From contig JAFMSR010000015.1 of NCBI GenBank assembly GCA_022818135.1, positions 19,105,838 through 19,169,837 on the forward strand: DNA of 64,000 nt, written 5' to 3'. A program made the translations under genes and the position numbers. The notes below the pieces were generated by a model that was given only the letters and a program-made list of their open reading frames with translations, was not told where the DNA came from and ran no database searches. This stretch comes from Saxidomus purpurata. Lineage: Eukaryota; Mollusca; Bivalvia; Venerida; Veneridae. Positions 24,769 through 38,400 of the stretch are shown piece after piece; the stretch's first letter is position 1, and each line of letters starts with the position of its first letter.

Positions 24769-26820
24769 CAGTGTCCTAGCGTACAGTAAGCCGAAACGGA
24801 AGTTGCTGATCTGTACGCTGATGATCAGTTAGTTGTTGGCACAAATTGAGGCCACCACGGTCTAGATTTTGTATTGAAAGTTTATTTAAATCGTCTTTTT
24901 TGAAGGAGATATTTTTGGGGTAAGTGTACCAGTTATTTATACTTTTATTGTGATCATCTTTGCTTCAAGTAAGGTGTAGTATAGTTGCAATCGGCCTTCG
25001 TTCTCACTTTGATCACTGTCAAATTGACGAAACGGGCAGAAAAATTTGACTTTGTGTTCGCATATTTCATTGTATATATAGTTTCTGGTCTATAATTGTG
25101 CCGGCGTGTTTAGTTTATTCGTGTGACGATTATGTTTTAATAAGGAATACGAGGATTATCCTACTGAACAAGCAGGTACTGTACAAGTTATTTTATTATT
25201 AGCGCATCAGTACGACAAATTATTGTTTATAAGACGATAACAACGCTGAAAAGGATGTGATTTCGATTCTAACATGACTAGATATTTCAAAAGGTGAATA
25301 AATTTTTCTACATTTTTTTATGCGAAGCTTAATTTTCTACCCGAACGCTCATTATGACGTCATGTTAACAGCATATCGGTTCCCGCGTTGTTTATGGTTT
25401 AATATACATATTTTTTCACTCTTTGTATTTAAGAATAAAATCGTGAGTCATGTTAGAATAAGGTTTTTATCACGTTCTTCTAAAATTAAGATGAGTCAAA
25501 AATGGCCAAATAGGGCCGTTGGCACTCAACGTAGTAAAAAAACAATAGGCCTAATAAGCCCTTTAGCACATGAATAATAGACCCTTTTCCTAATCGGCAA
25601 TTTTCGTTAGTTCCGAAAAGTCACGCTTGTTCTGAATTACTATCTTCTTGCATATCGGAACGGCTTTAATTTCCGGTGATTTACCCATGCCGGAAAAATC
25701 GGTCTGGCACCCCTCCTATGCAAGACGACTCTGATACTCTACTGTAAATTGCTTGTGACGAAACGTTATAAACATTGTGACGTCACTTTGGTCTTTCATA
25801 TATACGACGTCTAAATTTCGTTTGTTTTTATATGAAAACGCATCATTTGGATAAGTTTAACTTTAGAAATTATCTTTAAAGTGCAAGACATCGACCCAGT
25901 TTCAGTCATGAGGCATAGCACCGTTCCTGTCAAAACAGTCACCCTCGGTGACAAATATTTCAATCTGAACCTCGTGCTCATGACAGAAACTATAATTAAT
26001 ATTGCTCTTTATTGCAAATTTTCCGAAACTGTTTACATGAGAAAAGCATAGCCCATCACACGATGGACTCGACTTATTTACCGCTTACGATTTCATTATT
26101 ATTATTATTATTATTATCATTGTTATTATTATTATTAAATTCAGTGTGCATCATAGGATAAATACCAGAATAACGTACAAAGAACTACACCTTTGCAAAA
26201 CTGGGATACCGAGTATTCATACACATTTAACACCCAATCGATACACGTGTCGTCTGGATATGAGAATAGGTCGGCTAAATCAGCAAGCCAGTCACTGAAT
26301 CAAAACCAAGATATACTGCCTTTCAATAACTTTAGCTTGATCTTTCACCGGTATTTAAAGCAATTTGCTGTTTTTACGTAGACTTGCAGTTTGTTTTGAA
26401 CAACATCTGTACATATTCGTTATAAATACTAACGTTGCTAAAGAAGTAAACGGACGAGTTGCGAGCATACCTATGCTTTGATATATGTCCGAATGTCTTG
26501 AAAAAGAAATCATAGGTCACCGAACGTGATCTTGAATTATCTGACCTTGAAAACCAGAAAATAAAACGAAATGCTTTGTTCAGAGGCAGACAATGGTAAT
26601 CTATGACGTTTATTTAAGATTTCTGTTTCAAATTTGATACGAAGAAATTCCGTAGTATAAGTGGGAATTGTTTTTTTAAGTGAGAATATTTTAGCCATGT
26701 ATACAAATAGAAAAACAGTCGCCAACTTCTATAAGAAGATAAAAGAAACAGCATCCTTTCTGTTGTTAGCTTAGCATCAAAATATAATAAACACATGCAG
26801 TTTGAAAAAAAACCAACTTG
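24769..26820. other. Intergenic, nothing recognised apart from a microsatellite
   Basis: An (ATT)n microsatellite lies at 26094-26137. A less AT-rich patch near 25590-25740 looks repeat-derived. No exon can be supported. Confidence 0.4.
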
Positions 26821-26826
26821 TTTATT
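26821..26826 (-). terminator. Candidate poly(A) signal of the HSPA12-like gene
   Basis: AATAAA on the minus strand, about 440 bp downstream of the restored-frame stop of the HSPA12-like gene. Confidence 0.4.
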
Positions 26827-27262
26827 AATTTGACATTTTACATATATACAGAAACCAATTTTAACAGGTAAAACAACATGACTTTAATTGTTAAACATTT
26901 ACTTAAACTGTTATGACGATGAATTTCATAGTACATGTACTATAATATAGAAAAATATGGAAAACGACAAAAGACTATCGATTCAACGCACTTGCTCTTA
27001 TGTCTTTTGTTGTTTTGCAAGTAGTATATATCAGTGATTAATGTCTTTTTTGAAAATACGTCACTTTGAAGGGTATTAGCACTTTAAGACAAAACAGAAT
27101 AAAGAACTATTTAGCAAGTTACTTCCATTGTGATAACGCACATGCAATCATTCGCGTGATTTCAGTTCAACATTATACAGATCCATATTTCAAATATGCC
27201 TTTCAGAATTTTATCTGATGTTAAATATAAGGCATTTTAAGACAACATTGAAGAGATGCTAG

Positions 27263-30200
27263 TTAGCCCAGAAAATTTACTGTCGCTATATTTTTATTCC
27301 CAGTCTTCATATCTTCTGCATCTACGATGATTTCTGTTCCACCAAACATCATGGAAACATCTATTCTGCGACCAGGATCTTTGTTGGATCTTCAAGTTCA
27401 ATTCCTATCTCGCCTGCTTTAACACACCCTTCATCGTCTACAAACAGTGTACCTTTCTTTGTCGAAGCATAAATCCTAAACGTAATTTCGCGTTGGTTTT
27501 TGTGTAACGCGAGGAAACCCCTTTTCACTTGTGTGTCACCAAGTTTCACCGACTGTCCTTCCTCTACTAGTTTCCAAAAAACGTCATTACATCTGTCACC
27601 TACATCTGATTTGGAACGTTTACTTTCTGGATGTATCCCCGGTTTAAATGGGATGCGTGTACTTATTCCGTACGTATATTTTACTATCCTATCAGTTATT
27701 GACTGTGGGCTATGACCAAACACCAATGATCCTCTCAATACAGCTGATGCTGCGCCCTTTGGAATTACGACCTTTTTATCAGGAAACCTCTCCTTTATTG
27801 TCTCATGTAACAATGTCGATTCAGAGTAACCCCCAACCATAAGAATATAATTCACATCTGTCATATTATCTTCACGGAACAGCGATTTCAATGACTTGTT
27901 GTTTTCTGTATCGACTCTTCAAACAAATTGTCGAATAGAATTCTAGACAGTTTCAGTTTGTCCCGTTTCAACTCAATCAGAGTAGCATCTTTTGAAGCAG
28001 TAATGGTTTTCTTTATATCTAAGCTGGTCTTTGCTTGGTACAAATCAACAAGTGAGCATGGGAAATTCATGACTATTCTCCCGTCTGAATTTGGTCTGAC
28101 TTCCCGCTTTTTGGATTCAAACTCTCGTAACATGTAAAGCCAATCTTCCATTTCCGAATGCTTGAATTCTTCAAACACATCATTCCCGACAATACTAATT
28201 AGAAAATCTTCAAAAGCCCTATCTACCAATGTTCCGCCCCAGCTACCTCCATTTGCTCTTTGAACCTCTCTCAGCGTTCTGCAGTCATGAACTTGGTGTA
28301 CTGTTATATCTATGGTTCCACCTGAAGATATTTTACTTGATTTAAGTATCTTTTACAAAATAAAACCAGAACAAAAGTAAACAGCATAAGCAAAGAATAA
28401 ACCAGCAAATTGAGTACTCGGATTCTTGACGGGGTATACTAAGTCAGTAAATAGAGGAATAATGCTCGTTTACAAAAATGCAACAACTGAATCTATACTT
28501 TAAAAAATATTACCCTCACAGTGCGACTTTAAACACGCATTCTAGCAACATTTAAGCAAGAGTATGTATAAACTGCAGATTAAGTACCAGTTAGAGGCTA
28601 AATAGAGCAATGAATGTAATATAGAAACCAAAAGGAGGTCGCGCTAGCGACAGAATAGGTTTCTATGTTGGATAATTTTTCTATTTTAATATATTTAGGC
28701 AATTTCGTTAGATTAAAATGTAGGGCAAGCACTAAAAAGAACTAAATGTTACATATGCCGTGCGGATGTCAAAAGAGATTTATTGATTAAAAATATATTT
28801 CTAACTATATTGTAAATAATAGAAATTACCGCCAGCGTATACAACCAAAATACGTTTCAGCGAATTTTTGGAATTCCAAAATTTTCCAAAAACTACATTG
28901 AAAACTATAATAATTATTCGTAATATAAGTATGTTGATTTATAGTATTTTACATTGGAATAAATAATTTCTACCTTTTGTTCAATATCTTATAAAGACAA
29001 ACACAAAAATCAAATTCTAAAAGATATTGGAAAATAAATATTCCAATTGGATTCTAAAAATAGCATTAAAATTCTCATTCCAATTGGATTTTTCCAATTG
29101 GAATATTTTTCCAATTGGACTCGCCAATTGGAAATTAGACTTCCAATGGGAAGTTCCAATTGGATTCAGTCCAATTGGAATGAAATTTTCCAATTGGATT
29201 ATTCCAATTGGAACTAATTGGGAAGAATCCAATTGGATTCATTATGAATGAAAATAATTTTGTTTTATTTATTCCGATTGATTTCAAAATAATTTTAAAA
29301 GTGCTATCCTACATTTGATATGGAACTGACTTTTTTAGTAAATTTTACAATAATTAGCGACTTTTTGTGAAATTTACTATGAATCATTGATATTTACTGT
29401 AAATTTTTAATTTGGTTATACTGTTAGACCCGTACTGGTGACCTTTGACTCTGTGGTAACGATTTTAGCTGAAAACACACAATACTGACAGTTTGTGTCA
29501 CTGGTTTATCGAACTTAGCAAATCTATTCATATACTAAATTTACAACTTAATCGCTCGCTCGACTCATTACATATGGAATCAACCTTTTGGAAGTTTGGC
29601 TATTGTAAAGTCATTGGAATTTACAGTCGCATCTACTGGCAAATGTAAACAGTACAATGAAGCTGTCTCCTGTTCTAAAGCAATCGTTAATTTGCCCGTA
29701 GAAATGCCAGCCTAGAATAATTACAACAAACGATACACACATGTATTTTAAAGATATAGCAGCTGAAAAAGACATTAGTTCGTGTGCTACATTTACTTGA
29801 TTTCAAGACTGCTGGTTGAGGGATCTAAAAGAGCCGCTGAAAAAAAATCAAAATCGTAAATGTGAACACCTTTATGCAGACTTAATGTAATTTAAGAAAT
29901 AATCTATTGCTATTGGTGCTTTACCGAACATAGAAGCATTCTCCCAGGAATAAAATGGAAAAGCTTGGAAGATTTAACTATGCCTCTGCCTTAATCATGC
30001 TAAAGCACTCCGATTTACTATAGAAAATACCATATGCATATAACAATCGCTCGTATTTTTTCTCATCGCAAATTGATCAAAGGTTTCACTGTTTAAATAA
30101 TACTAATTGATAACTGAAGTTAGCTTTCAGTACCTCTACGATCGTTTTCTAAATGATAATAGCTTACAAATTTAACAAAAAAACCTTTGTAGCAGCCTCT

Positions 30201-30898
30201 CTCATAAACTGCTTTGCAGCATCCGACCATATGGCTGGCACCGTAAGAACCCAGCGTATTTCTTTTGTTTCTAACAATCCGGATAGTTGTTTACCAACAG
30301 CCAACATCATATCATCACGAAGGTACTTGATAGACATAGAGAACACGTCAATAGCAAGACGCTTCTTTCCTAGTTCATCTTCTACAGTCAAGTTCCTGTT
30401 CAGTTCCTAGAAAAATTCAGAATATTTATGGATGTAAATTACGCGTATGATCAATTAAGTCAGGCAAATGTATTGTGAAATTTTGTAAATATACTGTTCT
30501 TGCATTTGTTTAATGTTTTTATTTTTTCTGAAACTAATAAATATTTGTATCAGAATATATTTTTGGTTCAGGTACAACAGACTGAGCAGAAATGTTTACA
30601 TGTCCAAGATGTTTGAAAAGTGCCATCTTAAATCTTCTAAAGTAATAGTAATCTCCATGTTGATTCGTATCAGCCAGGACTTGGTACTTATTTCAGTCTC
30701 ATAACCAAAGGCGTGAAACGTTTTCCCATCAGGTTCAACCAACAGGCATGTTGGTGTTTTTTCAGTCGTCAGTGTTCCTGATCCTGAGTGCCAATGTTTT
30801 ACATTAGCAATGGTTGGGTCCCTTTCGTAATCCGTTTTGAAGGAGAATTCCCATCCTGAGTATGTTGTTCCAAAGTCTATTGCTCCAACAAGCAATGC
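27263..30898 (-). pseudogene. HSPA12-type Hsp70-like gene with three frameshifts
   Basis: Exons on the minus strand: 30898-30600, 30406-30185, 29711-29585, 28321-27263, all with GT-AG borders. An upstream first exon with the ATG was not found. Family blocks in order: GAIDFGTTYSG (phosphate-1), YYYFRRFKMALFKH, IRWVLTVPAIWSDAAKQFMREA, AGI...LTIALEQETASLYC, GGTIDITVHQV, GGSWGGTLVDRAF, YILMVGGYSES, and GGTEIIVDAEDM near the end. Three breaks each behave as one missing base: about 30676-30680, 27895-27906 and 27374-27390. With the first restored, exon 30898-30600 becomes exactly 100 codons. The junction LPKG|GTID lacks the roughly ten residues usually before GGGTIDI (phosphate-2), so a microexon may be missed. 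The protein would be an ATP-binding chaperone-like protein. It is either a pseudogene or an intact gene with assembly indels. Confidence 0.85.
29043..29236. repeat. Array of CCAATTGG palindromes in an HSPA12-like intron
   Basis: Ten exact CCAATTGG octamers start at 29043, 29080, 29094, 29111, 29124, 29156, 29171, 29190, 29204 and 29229. One-mismatch relatives occur at 29143 and 29215. Spacing is 13-37 bp. Because the word is palindromic, both strands show spurious open frames. Confidence 0.95.
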
Positions 30899-33535
30899 CT
30901 GTATAAAAAAACACAAGATAATTGGAAATACTCGTGGATGTTCCCCAAAGCATGCGTTTCCGAAAAAACAGCACACATCTTTTGCTCTAATAAATTTTAA
31001 ATAATTTGTGAGAAACGTGTAACACTTGCAAATCAGCAACAAAATAACAAGAAATTTTAATGATAGGAGATATTCAAAATCTATGCACGGTGGAGTTACA
31101 TTTCTTCTGCACTGCACTTTCTATCAATACCCTCTATCATTAGATAAAGTTTCAGCAAAATTCCTTCAAATGTTTTGAGTTATGTTTTAGACAAAGGTAT
31201 GCGACTGATAGAAGGGCAAACGGAATGATAACAGGACGGACAGGCGGACAGACACAGTGGCAACCATATGTCAGGGAGCATAAAATATAGCCTGTTTGAA
31301 ATATCAACAAACCTCATGAATTGTTTTAGAGATACGCTCTGGACTAGCATTACATAATGTAACTAGTGAATGGAATATTGCCATGCAAAACACAGGTTTA
31401 GGAGATAAAATTTGACATTTGATTCTGAAAAATAACCTTAGCACTGTCATCTTGATAAGATGAATATCTGACCCAAGTTTGTTGCAAATCTTGTGTTTAA
31501 GAGGATATTGCCTGATGAGCTGGCACACTTGGAACATGGATTCCGTGCGTCCTCTCCATCAAATGAGGACTGAAATAAATTAGGAATTAAATAATACCAT
31601 CCATTGTTGGATGACATCTTGTGGTTCATGACCAAAATGTCAGTTATTTCAATTACCAAATAATTCAGCTGAAATTTTGTTCCCCAGCATTTCCGTATGC
31701 ATCAACTTCTTTTCAGCCAATGAGCTGTCAAGCGAAAAGCGAACCTTCGCAAGTTTCCTAGACAAAACGCGTAGTTTGTAGTTAGAACATAAAACATAAA
31801 AATCGTATCTTGGTTTCAAGAAATCTGTTAAAACTCTAGTGTCAGAGATGGGGAAAAAAGAAAAAAGGTGGATTCTTTGTTTGAATATTTTAGTCAACAA
31901 TATCTTACCAGGTCTTAGATATAGATATTTTATCAATACCTCTTGATGCCAAGCACAATCTCTGAGCTTTTTAGAATGTTTCATTATAGTATTTCTAAAA
32001 TGTAATTGTCCAGTCATTATAAATTGAGATTTAGAATAGTATTTCATCTAATTATTCAAATATAATACTAGTAACCGAAAAAAGAAAACGCCTTACCATT
32101 CTTAAGATTTTTAATCGCCTACTTTCGACATGGCCTAGATTTCCATCTGACAGTTCTTTTGCGCATGCCCTGCCGGGTATCTATATTTGGAGCTGATACC
32201 ATTGAACAGATAAGTTGATAAATATAACTTTGAAACATGATCACGCGATACTGTATGAGACGTAACCTAAATTTATATGCAATAAATTATACAATGTCAT
32301 TTAATTTATTTATGTAAGACAATACTTTTCAAGTTTTCAGGAAGTACTTCTGTACTACACAGTTTATACTTATGAGGTAAAGTTTTGTAATCAAGTTGTT
32401 ATATCTGTGTATAATAAATCTATTGGAAGGTATATAAAGCTTAGACAAGTACTTTATACAAATATTTTTTCATGGATTAAAATTTTAAGAGTATTGTCAA
32501 TGGTGTAAGTAGCCTAAATACATTTCCATATGACATACATTATAAGGTTTTCAGCCGGTGCGACTACCCAAAATCTCACCGACTGCTGAAATGCATTTTA
32601 TTTCACAAAATTTATACATTTGATCCAATACTTCATGACAGTTATTTGGAGTTGAATGACACCACACCATTTTAATGGTATTTTTAGTGGTCACCGACCT
32701 AATATGTCAGTATATTTTTCAAAGAACAAATATTTTAATTTTAATTTATATCCAGAATTTTTACGTATGCATCGGCTTATTTTCAGCCAATTAGCAATGA
32801 AACACATAGTGTAGGTCCACATGTTCCCAAGACAAAATAGCCTGCTTGCGGTTTTCACCAATTTAGGTTTCTCATACCTAAAGAGCTGGTTTCCCCCATT
32901 TTTAAAAATCAACGCAGGCATAAGAAAAGGGCCACCTAACGATGGGGTTAATTGTTCGTTCATTTCGTGTTTTTTTTCCCGACATTTTCCTGTTTACGTA
33001 GATAATGGAACAATCTAATTATCTTTAAAAGTGCAGCTCAAAATATAAAGATCGTATTAAATTTCATGTAAAGTGCTGCAGTAAAAAGTGAAAACTTGAA
33101 AAAACATACTCAGATGAGAAATTTGATAATGAATCAAAAGGTCAGAAACTTTGAGGTGAAATGTATTTTTGAAAACTAGAAATTGACTTTACTACATTAG
33201 ATTTGAAGGGAAACATTCTCAAGCATATGTGACAAACATAAACATAGATCATATAAAAATATTACGTACAAAAGATACAAGTGAAAACGTTTCACACAGA
33301 AACGTACATTTTCACACCTCAAGTTCAACTTACAATGTCTTTACGAAGATTGCACTGTACCTAATGATGTAAAGGTCGTACATGCTAAGTGGAAGCAAGC
33401 TGATTACAGATACAGTTGTATACAATATTAATAACAGTAGTACAGTTTTTGTTAGAAATGATGTTTTAGACGGAGACATAAGTATTCTTGAATTGTTTTA
33501 ATCAGTTTAGAAGACAAAAATTTGGGCAGGCTGCT
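30899..33535. other. Intergenic, upstream of the HSPA12-like gene
   Basis: The missing first exon of the HSPA12-like gene may lie here. A minus-strand open stretch at 31447-31570 follows an acceptor-like TTTATTTCAG, but I cannot tie it to a family. Nothing else is recognised. Confidence 0.35.
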
Positions 33536-33539
33536 GGTG

Positions 33540-33740
33540 GTGACTTTATTCCATCAGAGGAATTACAATGACTAAGATGGACGTATTATCAAATGGACAG
33601 ATGACAACTGTCTTATCGTTGAGGAACAAAATTGGATTTGGTAAACAACGTAGTGCAATTGATCACCTGCCTGCTTTGACAAACATTATTGATACAAGAA
33701 GAAAAAAACCAGTCTACTTTCTTCTTCGAAGGAAGATTAA
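33540..33740 (+). mobile_element. LINE reverse-transcriptase fragment
   Basis: The frame reads RGITMTK... and then NKIGFGKQRSAIDHLPALTN. This matches the 'YRGITL...QxGFRxxxSxIDxIxxLxxII' stretch of non-LTR reverse transcriptases. The fragment is short, with neither the catalytic YADD box nor an endonuclease, so it is a dead 5'- and 3'-truncated copy. Confidence 0.6.
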
Positions 33741-34554
33741 ATGTAAGAGTTTTCAAAGAAAATTTCTAGTGCAACATAAAGTTGCATTGATAAATATTCA
33801 TTAATTACATCTTCTGTAAAGATATGCTACATTTAATCAGAAAATATAGAGATGCAGTCATTGTTCAAACATTGTTAAATCTCAAAAATTGCAATGCTCG
33901 CAAAAGACGTTATTTACCTTTAATGTCAGAAATGTTGATAAAGGAAACGTTTTACATTCACACTGCCTAACACTTTAAACCTGAAGGGTGTCTTCTTTTC
34001 AACGTTGTAAAGACAATGATACAGTACTCATTTACGTATTTAATACACATATTTAAAGTATAATTAACAACGAAACGTAGAAGACGTATTTATCAATACA
34101 ACTTAATGTTACACTAGAAATTTTCTCTGAAAACGCTTACAACTTTATATTTCTATTATCTCTCTTTGTTTTTGTATTGTATAACAGAAAGTATAAGAAA
34201 ATGGTCCAGTTCATAGTAAGTACATGCTGTATAGAAAGGCTCATTTAGTTTTGTAAAAAAAAAACCTTAATATTGGCCTTGATTCGACTGATAATGATCT
34301 AACCTCCCAAGTGATTAAATCTTGTAATGGAATGGAGTTAATGTATTCATAGAGAAGACAAGGAGCTTTGGTATCTACCGTTGTATTTATCTCTTTTGAT
34401 AAATGGTCCTGGAAAAGATCAACTACTTCTACCGAAGTAAAATTCTAACACTCGGCATTCAAGTCAATATGTACAGTTGAGGTTAAAGTAAACGAAGTTT
34501 GTCAGTGCAGGATACTTGAAATAATAAGATAGTCTAAATAGTGTTTCACTAGAA

Positions 34555-34560
34555 TTTATT
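34555..34560 (-). terminator. Candidate distal poly(A) signal of hemoglobin 1
   Basis: AATAAA on the minus strand, about 0.92 kb after the stop. The same word in the same context is kept in copy 2 at 52255-52260. A long 3' UTR is assumed, so this is tentative. Confidence 0.3.
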
Positions 34561-35479
34561 AGCAGAAAATAAGTAGCATGTTTATATGTTAATATATGGC
34601 TAAAATGAAAAGATAAAGTTTAAACTTTAATACGAAAAGAAGTATAGATTTTAATATTAAGAAGGCAAGAAGAAAAATACATTGAGAGCCATCTGTTCCG
34701 ACATAATACAATGCCTTTGCAGAAATCTAACAGTACCACCAGTCGGCTTTAACTCACTTTATCCAACATTTTCTCTGAGATTCTATGTATTTAATTTTTT
34801 AGAGTATAATTCTTGCAAAATACAATGTGATCTTATGGATTACACTTGACATATGACAAATTGTATTGAATTTTTTTTTTAACAGTTGAGAATCAAAATA
34901 AATATACTTATATAAATATCGAACAGAAAGCACTAATAATTAACGAATTAAAATGTTCATTACATTCCATGGAAAAGTATACAGCATGAAAAACGCGGCT
35001 TATCAGTCCTGCAAATTAAGCAAATAAACTTTGTTAAGTAAGTAGCGAAATAATGCAAAAGTTACGTTTACTTGATCACTTGAACCTTTCAATGTATTCA
35101 CAAAATATTTCTTCCTAATAAAGATGATAAGAACGGTAACAAGTTCGAGTACTTGGGCCTTGATGTCATTACCTTCACATAAATATTTATCGTCATTGCC
35201 CTTATCCTCTTGATCTACATATTTATAGCGTAAACGTTCAACAAATTAATTTAACTTGGTAAATTGTGAACTTATGTGAGTTATTGTCTCTACTTTGGCG
35301 AAAAGTCATGTCAAGTCAAAAGGCTCACGCCAACTAAATGCATTATTATCTATTTCCTGTCTGGCGTAATACTAACAAAAAGTTTATCTCTAACTTAGGC
35401 ATTTAACAGAGTTGTATAAAGTCAAAACGATCCCCAACACACACGCAACTATGTGGGAAGGATTATATCTGGGCAGTTC

Positions 35480-38400
35480 TTAAAACTTTGCTTTCATCAT
35501 GCCCAGGATGTCTGAGGCTACTTTCTTCCAGGATTCAACCTGAGCTGTAGTTGTCCCAGCATTGTCTTTGAGGAAGGCGGCGAGTTCCATAAAGGTATCC
35601 TGAAAGTGTTGAATAATAAACATCTTAGGTGAAATGTTGTCGGCACAACAGATTGTTTCATCTTTCACGTTTTATTTCAGACCGGCTTCTGGAAATAAGC
35701 TTGCAACTTTGTTCGCATGTTTGTTTTTCAGTCACGATGGTTTATAATGTATTCTACTTATTAAGACTTTTTATTTTTTCTATTGAAATATATATTTTAA
35801 TCGCATGCGTATACTGCATACATTTTCTCATTTTTCTTGTAAGAAAAACGTCAATATAATCTAACTGCAGTACACAATTACGTTACTGTTTTTGGCACAA
35901 TTCTGACGATTTGATGATTTTCAAACTTTTTAAATGATCACTCTACCATTTTCTGTTTTTAATTTTGACAGTTACTAGTATTACAATAAGATTTGTTCTA
36001 GCCAAAGAAAATTCGAAGATCTGAAACTAACAACCAAAATTAAGAAAACTCGTGCCCCAGAACGGAACTATAACTTATTGATCATTCCTCCTGCTTCTTC
36101 AAACAGTGTCATATCGGTCACTCAGCTTGTTTTATGGCAAAATTCACATTTTAACAGTTTTTATCGATCACGTCTTTTGCTTCTTAATACAGTTTTATTT
36201 CGATCACTCCTCTTCGTTTATGACAAAACTTACCTCAAACAGTTTCATATCGGTTACTCCTCTTGTATTCTGAAAAAACTAACCTCAAACAGACAAAACT
36301 CACCTCATACAATTTCATATCGGTCACTCCTTTTGCCTTATGACTGGCACACATTCCACCTATATTCTGGTCCAGCGCTGCAGCATTATCCAGGTTTTCT
36401 ATCCAAGATTGCACCATCTTGCCAAAAAGGCCCGACTGTAATTTCTTATCAATGTCCGCTGGAAAAGTGTCTTTAATTTTGGGGTTGTTGTTAAACAGCC
36501 TGTAAGTGAATAACCGGGGATTTTAAGGTAGAATGCACTTCACATGCTTCGTTGATAAAATATAACATGTAAACTTGCAATATTTATGCTTAAAATTAGA
36601 TCTGTTCAAACTGACCAAAAATGTTTTAGAATACGTTTGTCGAATGTTTTTACTTCTTAAAAAAGAATATTACCTAAATTACAACCGATATCTATGACTT
36701 GTTATAAGAGTTTTATTTCCATTGAAAACGGTGTAAAACCATGAGAAAACAGTGTAAAACCATGAGGAAACATTGTAAAATCATGACCAAACAATGTAAA
36801 ACCACGAGAAAACGAGCTAAGATATGGTGATTTGAACAGTACTATAACTTGATAGAACAATACAATTGCCAAAGGTGTACATATAGCTCGTTTATAAATG
36901 TGATTTACCTTGTGTAAAAGGCCTCTCCATGAGCGTCCCAGTTCTTGTAGGCTGATCCCCAGGAATCTGCAACATTCTTCTTATCAGCTTGAAAGAAAAG
37001 TAGTTTAAGTATAATTTTCTAATTGAATAGTTGCATCTGGACATACGCAACTCATTGATATTTCATTTATCTGCCTTACATTAACGAAACACGGGCAAAA
37101 GCGACGGACTTAAAATTTGTTTCATAACTTAAATGTCAACTAAAATAAACAGAGTTCAAGCATCATCATTGAATATATTAAAACATTCTTAAGTACTTTC
37201 AGAAATAAAGAAGTCAAACTTTTATGAATAATTCAAATATCTTATTTGTAAGCTTGCATTCTACTTTTCTTGACAACATTTGATGTAAGACCCAAACGTT
37301 CTACAGCTGCTAAAGTATCGCTTTGCTTTACTTTTGTCTTGACATATCAATAAATAACATATTTGCCCATTCAATTTGTATAATTTACGGGGGTGGGTGT
37401 TTTTTTAAATTCAAAACTGAAAGGCAAGTAGTATAAAACATGACAAGTCTGTATGTAGAAAATGCTAATTGATCTTGGCTATTAACAGAAAGATAAAAAT
37501 ATCAACAATCATCCCAGAAGTGTATAATACAACATTTATTTTAAGTCGATATGTCATTACAAACATGAAATAAATGTTGTTTTGTATATACTTGTATTAT
37601 TTATGTTTATGTGATGATGTACTTATTGTACAAGTCGTGAATAAAATTCTGTTCTGTTCTGTATTGTACACTTCTGGAATGATGGTAGATATTTTTATCT
37701 TTCTGTTAATAGCCAAGATGAATTAGCTTTTTCTACATACCGGCTTGTCATGTTTTATACAGTTTGCCATTTAGTGCAGGTAATAGAATAAATTGTATAT
37801 GAATAGAACCTATTCCCTGCAGTTTGATAAATGTAATTAAATATTCAGGTGCAGAATAATATAATCTTGACAAACACTTTTTTTTCTTTCTGACTCGTCG
37901 CAATTAGTTAGTTCATGTCAATCGTGTGCAACGTGTACTCACTATGTAATACAAGGGTACTTTCTGCTGAAAATCACTATCTGGTAAGCCTCCAGCTTCA
38001 CAGCGCGGGGCCAATTAATTAATGACCCTGTGAAATTAATAGCAATAAAGTATGCTTATACTGATGATGTGGTTTCCCCAATCTCATGTCCTGATTATGT
38101 ATGGTGAATTTGTCAATTGTAGAAAGAACAAAGAAAAATGTAATAAGTTGGAAGTAGTATGTATTCAATTTTGTATTTTTAAATGCATGATTATATCAGA
38201 AGTTTTGTAATCTGTTACTGTTTATCAAAGTATTCAGCCAATGAGCAAACAAACATACATAATTACATTCCCTTAGATAAATGGTATACTTCGTGTATTC
38301 CAGGGCTGTGAATTTTACATGTACAGGAGGCATTTTTAGCGCAAATATTGACTTGCCATGAGGAATCTTTGCAAGCTAATGTATATTCAAAATTCCATTC

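Noticed and set aside
29043..29236. CRISPR-like array
   Set aside because: The repeated word is only 8 bp, spacing is irregular, and the context is an intron of a eukaryotic gene.
29017..29251. Open frames on both strands rich in N-W and P-I-G
   Set aside because: They are produced by repetition of the palindrome CCAATTGG, which reads similarly on both strands.
31447..31570. Possible exon after an acceptor-like TTTATTTCAG on the minus strand
   Set aside because: No family match and no compatible neighbouring exon. A single acceptor-like motif is not enough.
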